Shown here in pieces: positions 61,333-64,000 of a DNA stretch of 64,000 bases; within the stretch, counting starts at the first letter, position 1, and each line of letters begins with the position of its first letter. Source of the stretch: Parascedosporium putredinis (Eukaryota > Ascomycota > Sordariomycetes > Microascales > Microascaceae). Where the stretch lies: contig CASHTG010000012.1 of NCBI GenBank assembly GCA_949357655.1, forward strand, positions 2,294,001 to 2,358,000, read 5' to 3'. Position numbers and translations under genes: made by a program. The notes under the pieces were generated by a model, which had not been told where the DNA came from, ran no database searches, and worked only from the letters and a program-made list of their open reading frames with translations.

Positions 61333-64000
61333 GCAGATGTGTGCGCATAGACGTATCTCCCTTTATTTCTTTTTCCTTTTTCGATATCACGACGCGTGCC
61401 GTAATCGAGATCAAGCTCGAGAGGTGGCAAAGCATTTCAACGGAGTTTCAGGGTAAAAAATCACATCAAGGAACAATTGAATTGTTGCAGAGGTTTTATG
61501 AATGGGCAACCAGAAACGCAAATGGCTATTCCAGTTTCTTTTTTCGGAGCAAGTTGACCTCATATGGCAGTAGCAGACATTCCCCATCACGCATATACTT
61601 CATCAGAAGGGGCCTAATCGGCATCGTCATGGAAGTTTTATATTTTTCTTACTGTTCTTTCATAATATACAAGGAAGGCATCGTCCCAGTCTGCCCTAGC
61701 ATGGACTGATGAGCGAGTATGTCTTGAAATACCCAATATAAATAAATAAACACATCTCGATTGATATATCGAGAGATTGCGAATAAATCTTTGGCGCTCA
61801 GCGCTCAGCACTCATCCGGTTTTCCGTCCAGATATGGAGCGCGCCAGCCTTGTAGATTCTCACCGATCACTCCTGATCCAATGTTAGTGTGCAAATAGTG
61901 CCAGGTCTTACACTAGGCGTCTAGTGCAGGGAAATCAGCTGCGCCTGATTCAAGCTTCCTGGCTCGAGGCTGCGGACTAGACCGAGCCTGGTTCGCTTGG
62001 GAGATCGGCCAGAGGCGAGGGATTCTCGGACATCGAGGGCCACCGACGCGAGAGCGAGGCAAAACTCACGAATGAAGCGGCAAAGGATCCCGGAGTCCTT
62101 CATTTTCTTCTACATACTCTTTTGTTTCCTCCATTCTTTAAAGTCTTTTTCCTTTTAATCATTGCATGGATCCAAGGTCTAAAAAGTCCAGAGGCGAAGC
62201 CGGGATGGGAAATTAGATTGTGTTGGCGATGAAACTAGCAGCTTGCGACCAGAAACAAGATGGAGTGGTGATCAAATTCCAAGCCTTCCCAGCATCGATT
62301 GCTGGTTGAAGCCCTCAGTCTCACTGGCCAATTTCTCTTGCACGTCTCAGCTGCCGCAGCTCATAATATTCAAGCCCATTCAACGTGCTCTCGCGCGAAC
62401 GGCATCGATTGAACCAGGCCGAAGTCAAACCATTCCGTTATCGGTTGAATTATTTCAAAAACGATATTGCACAATACAATAGATCATTGTAGTCTTGGAT
62501 TTCTGGAAACGGATGGGCAGCTTTCGGCCCCAGCCCAGTTCCCTAGTTCTTCGTGGCCGCTTGGCAATTTGGAACTTGCATGGGCGTCCGAGTCTGATGT
62601 GGTCTCAAGGGATATTTTTGACACGCGCGCTCAGACGACAACGCGCCTCACGGTGATGCTCATGCATGACATGCGCACTCGCCCATGATCCCTTCCAATG
62701 TCGTGTGGTGCCGCATGTGGGCTATTGTTCTTCTTTTTCACCAAGCCTCGCGGCCGTTGCTTCTGGCCCGAGTTTTATCTCTAGACTATCCGCATCAATC
62801 GATACTTGTACCTTTCGAAAATTCACAAACCACCCTGCCCTGTATCCATAGCTGCGCGCGTACGGACCAGTTCACGAGATGCAGGCTGGCCCTCTTACCG
62901 CAACCCTAACCTTGTTCTCCGTCGGTATCGCGCTCAAACTGCCGGACCACCCCTGTCCCGAGTATGGCGTGTCCCTGGGCAGCGGTCTTTGAGAGATGTT
63001 CCATCGAGCCTAGATGTAGCATTCTGTGAAAGAGTGCGTCGTAAACAGACTAGCTTCGCTCTTGAACAAGGATGGAGCCAAAGCCGGAAGAACATATGCA
63101 CGGAACAAGAGCAACGAGCTTTATTTAAGCTCTGACGACACTACTCTGTTGGTTCGCAAGGTGCGAATCGAGCGTACACCGGCTCTGGTGGGAAAGGAGA
63201 AACGGACGAACCGGGAATTTGGACGCTTTCTACTCTCTCCGCTTCGATACCGCGCTGAAATCCTGGATGTGTGGTGTCTGGGGCAGCGTGAACCTGGAAT
63301 TCTTTTGCGAATGTTCTCCGGAGCCGGGTCATCTTGAGTTCCCCACAACTCTTCAGCCCCTGACTCCCTCGACCGTGGAATGTTTCTCCCATGTCCTTTA
63401 TTGGGGGCCGTCCCGCCTTCTCATTCTTCATGGACCCTTCCTCTAGCTCGTCCTCCGCACTGCTAGTGTCCGTTCCATGAACCTATCGAACGAACCTGTC
63501 CTTCCACGATTGTAAACAGCACCTGGTCCCTGCTTTGTATGAGCTTGTGAGGAGCAAGGTGAAGGGATCCATGGATCCTTTTTCGAGATCCGGCCACTTA
63601 AACTAACAGCAAGGTGCAACGCACCGCCTCATGCAGCAAATCCCTCTTGAGCCTAAATTATTCTTCTCATGTCCCTCACCAGCTGAAACTGGCCCTCTGA
63701 CTTGCCTTGGCGGTTTTGGGGATGGTAAAAGAAACCCCGGAAAAAGAATGAGAGAAAGACGAAAATTAAGGGAGGATCTGGCGAGTTCGACCGTAAAAAT
63801 GAGTTGTCCGGCATTGGGTGTCCTGCATTAACTGCTGTCGATCGATCAGCCTGAAGCGAGACGTCGGCCCACTCCTAGGAGATCTTCGAAAGGGCAACGA
63901 AAAGTGAAAGGGAGAAAAACAAGCCCCTCCCCAGTAGTTTGCCCCAGCCGGGAAATCTTCCTTCCTTCTAGGAACTGTTTCTTCTAGTCCCTTGTTCTTT
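61333..64000. other. Intergenic tail of the window
   Basis: About 2.7 kb after the PLC-like gene. No supported gene on either strand. AT-rich sequence with AAATAAATAAA-like signals at about 61738-61750 could carry the PLC-like 3' end. GGATCCATGGATCC occurs near 63568. Otherwise nothing is seen. Confidence 0.5.

Overview
The window is nuclear DNA of a filamentous ascomycete (Pezizomycotina, most likely Sordariomycetes). The evidence is short spliceosomal introns of 75-245 bases with GT...AG ends and CTGAC-like branch points, pyrimidine-rich leaders, and a gene set typical of these fungi: MED1, a WetA-like conidiation regulator, an FLC/TRP-like membrane protein, a DUF3433 membrane protein, a SUR7-family tetraspanner, AIM24, a fungal SLATT protein and a GPI-type PLC-like phosphodiesterase. 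I found no rRNA, tRNA, CRISPR array or intact transposon. Gene density is low: 11 supported genes in 64 kb, with gene-free stretches of up to 11 kb.

Layout. From 2.8 to 15 kb lie four minus-strand genes: MED1 (2807-4924), an unrecognised protein with a Cys/His cluster (6059-7780), the wetA-like gene (9040-10625) and a Ser-rich nuclear-looking protein (14119-15024). An empty stretch of about 11 kb follows, then the fungal SLATT gene (26390-27245, minus). AIM24 (31414-33225, plus) converges on the FLC-type gene (34336-36629, minus). After about 7.4 kb without a gene comes the DUF3433 gene (44054-46984, minus). An atypical Ras-like GTPase (51826-52917, plus) converges on a SUR7-family gene (54607-55565, minus). 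The last gene is the PLC-like phosphodiesterase (59979-61332, plus).

The genes do not form an operon or biosynthetic cluster. Several act at the cell surface or in membranes (FLC, SUR7, DUF3433, PLC-like, SLATT), one in mitochondria (AIM24), and three probably in the nucleus (MED1, WetA-like, Ser-rich protein). I see no functional coupling beyond ordinary fungal gene order.

The most consistent signal is technical. Nine of the eleven genes can be read through only if one or two bases are added or removed, mostly in short C, G or A runs, while the proteins on both sides stay intact and family-like. This looks like uncorrected consensus error, not decay. Biologically, the most interesting items are the GTPase with degenerate switch motifs, the orphan SLATT protein, and two short dispersed motifs in the gene-poor DNA. 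I did not find a convincing new multi-gene system.
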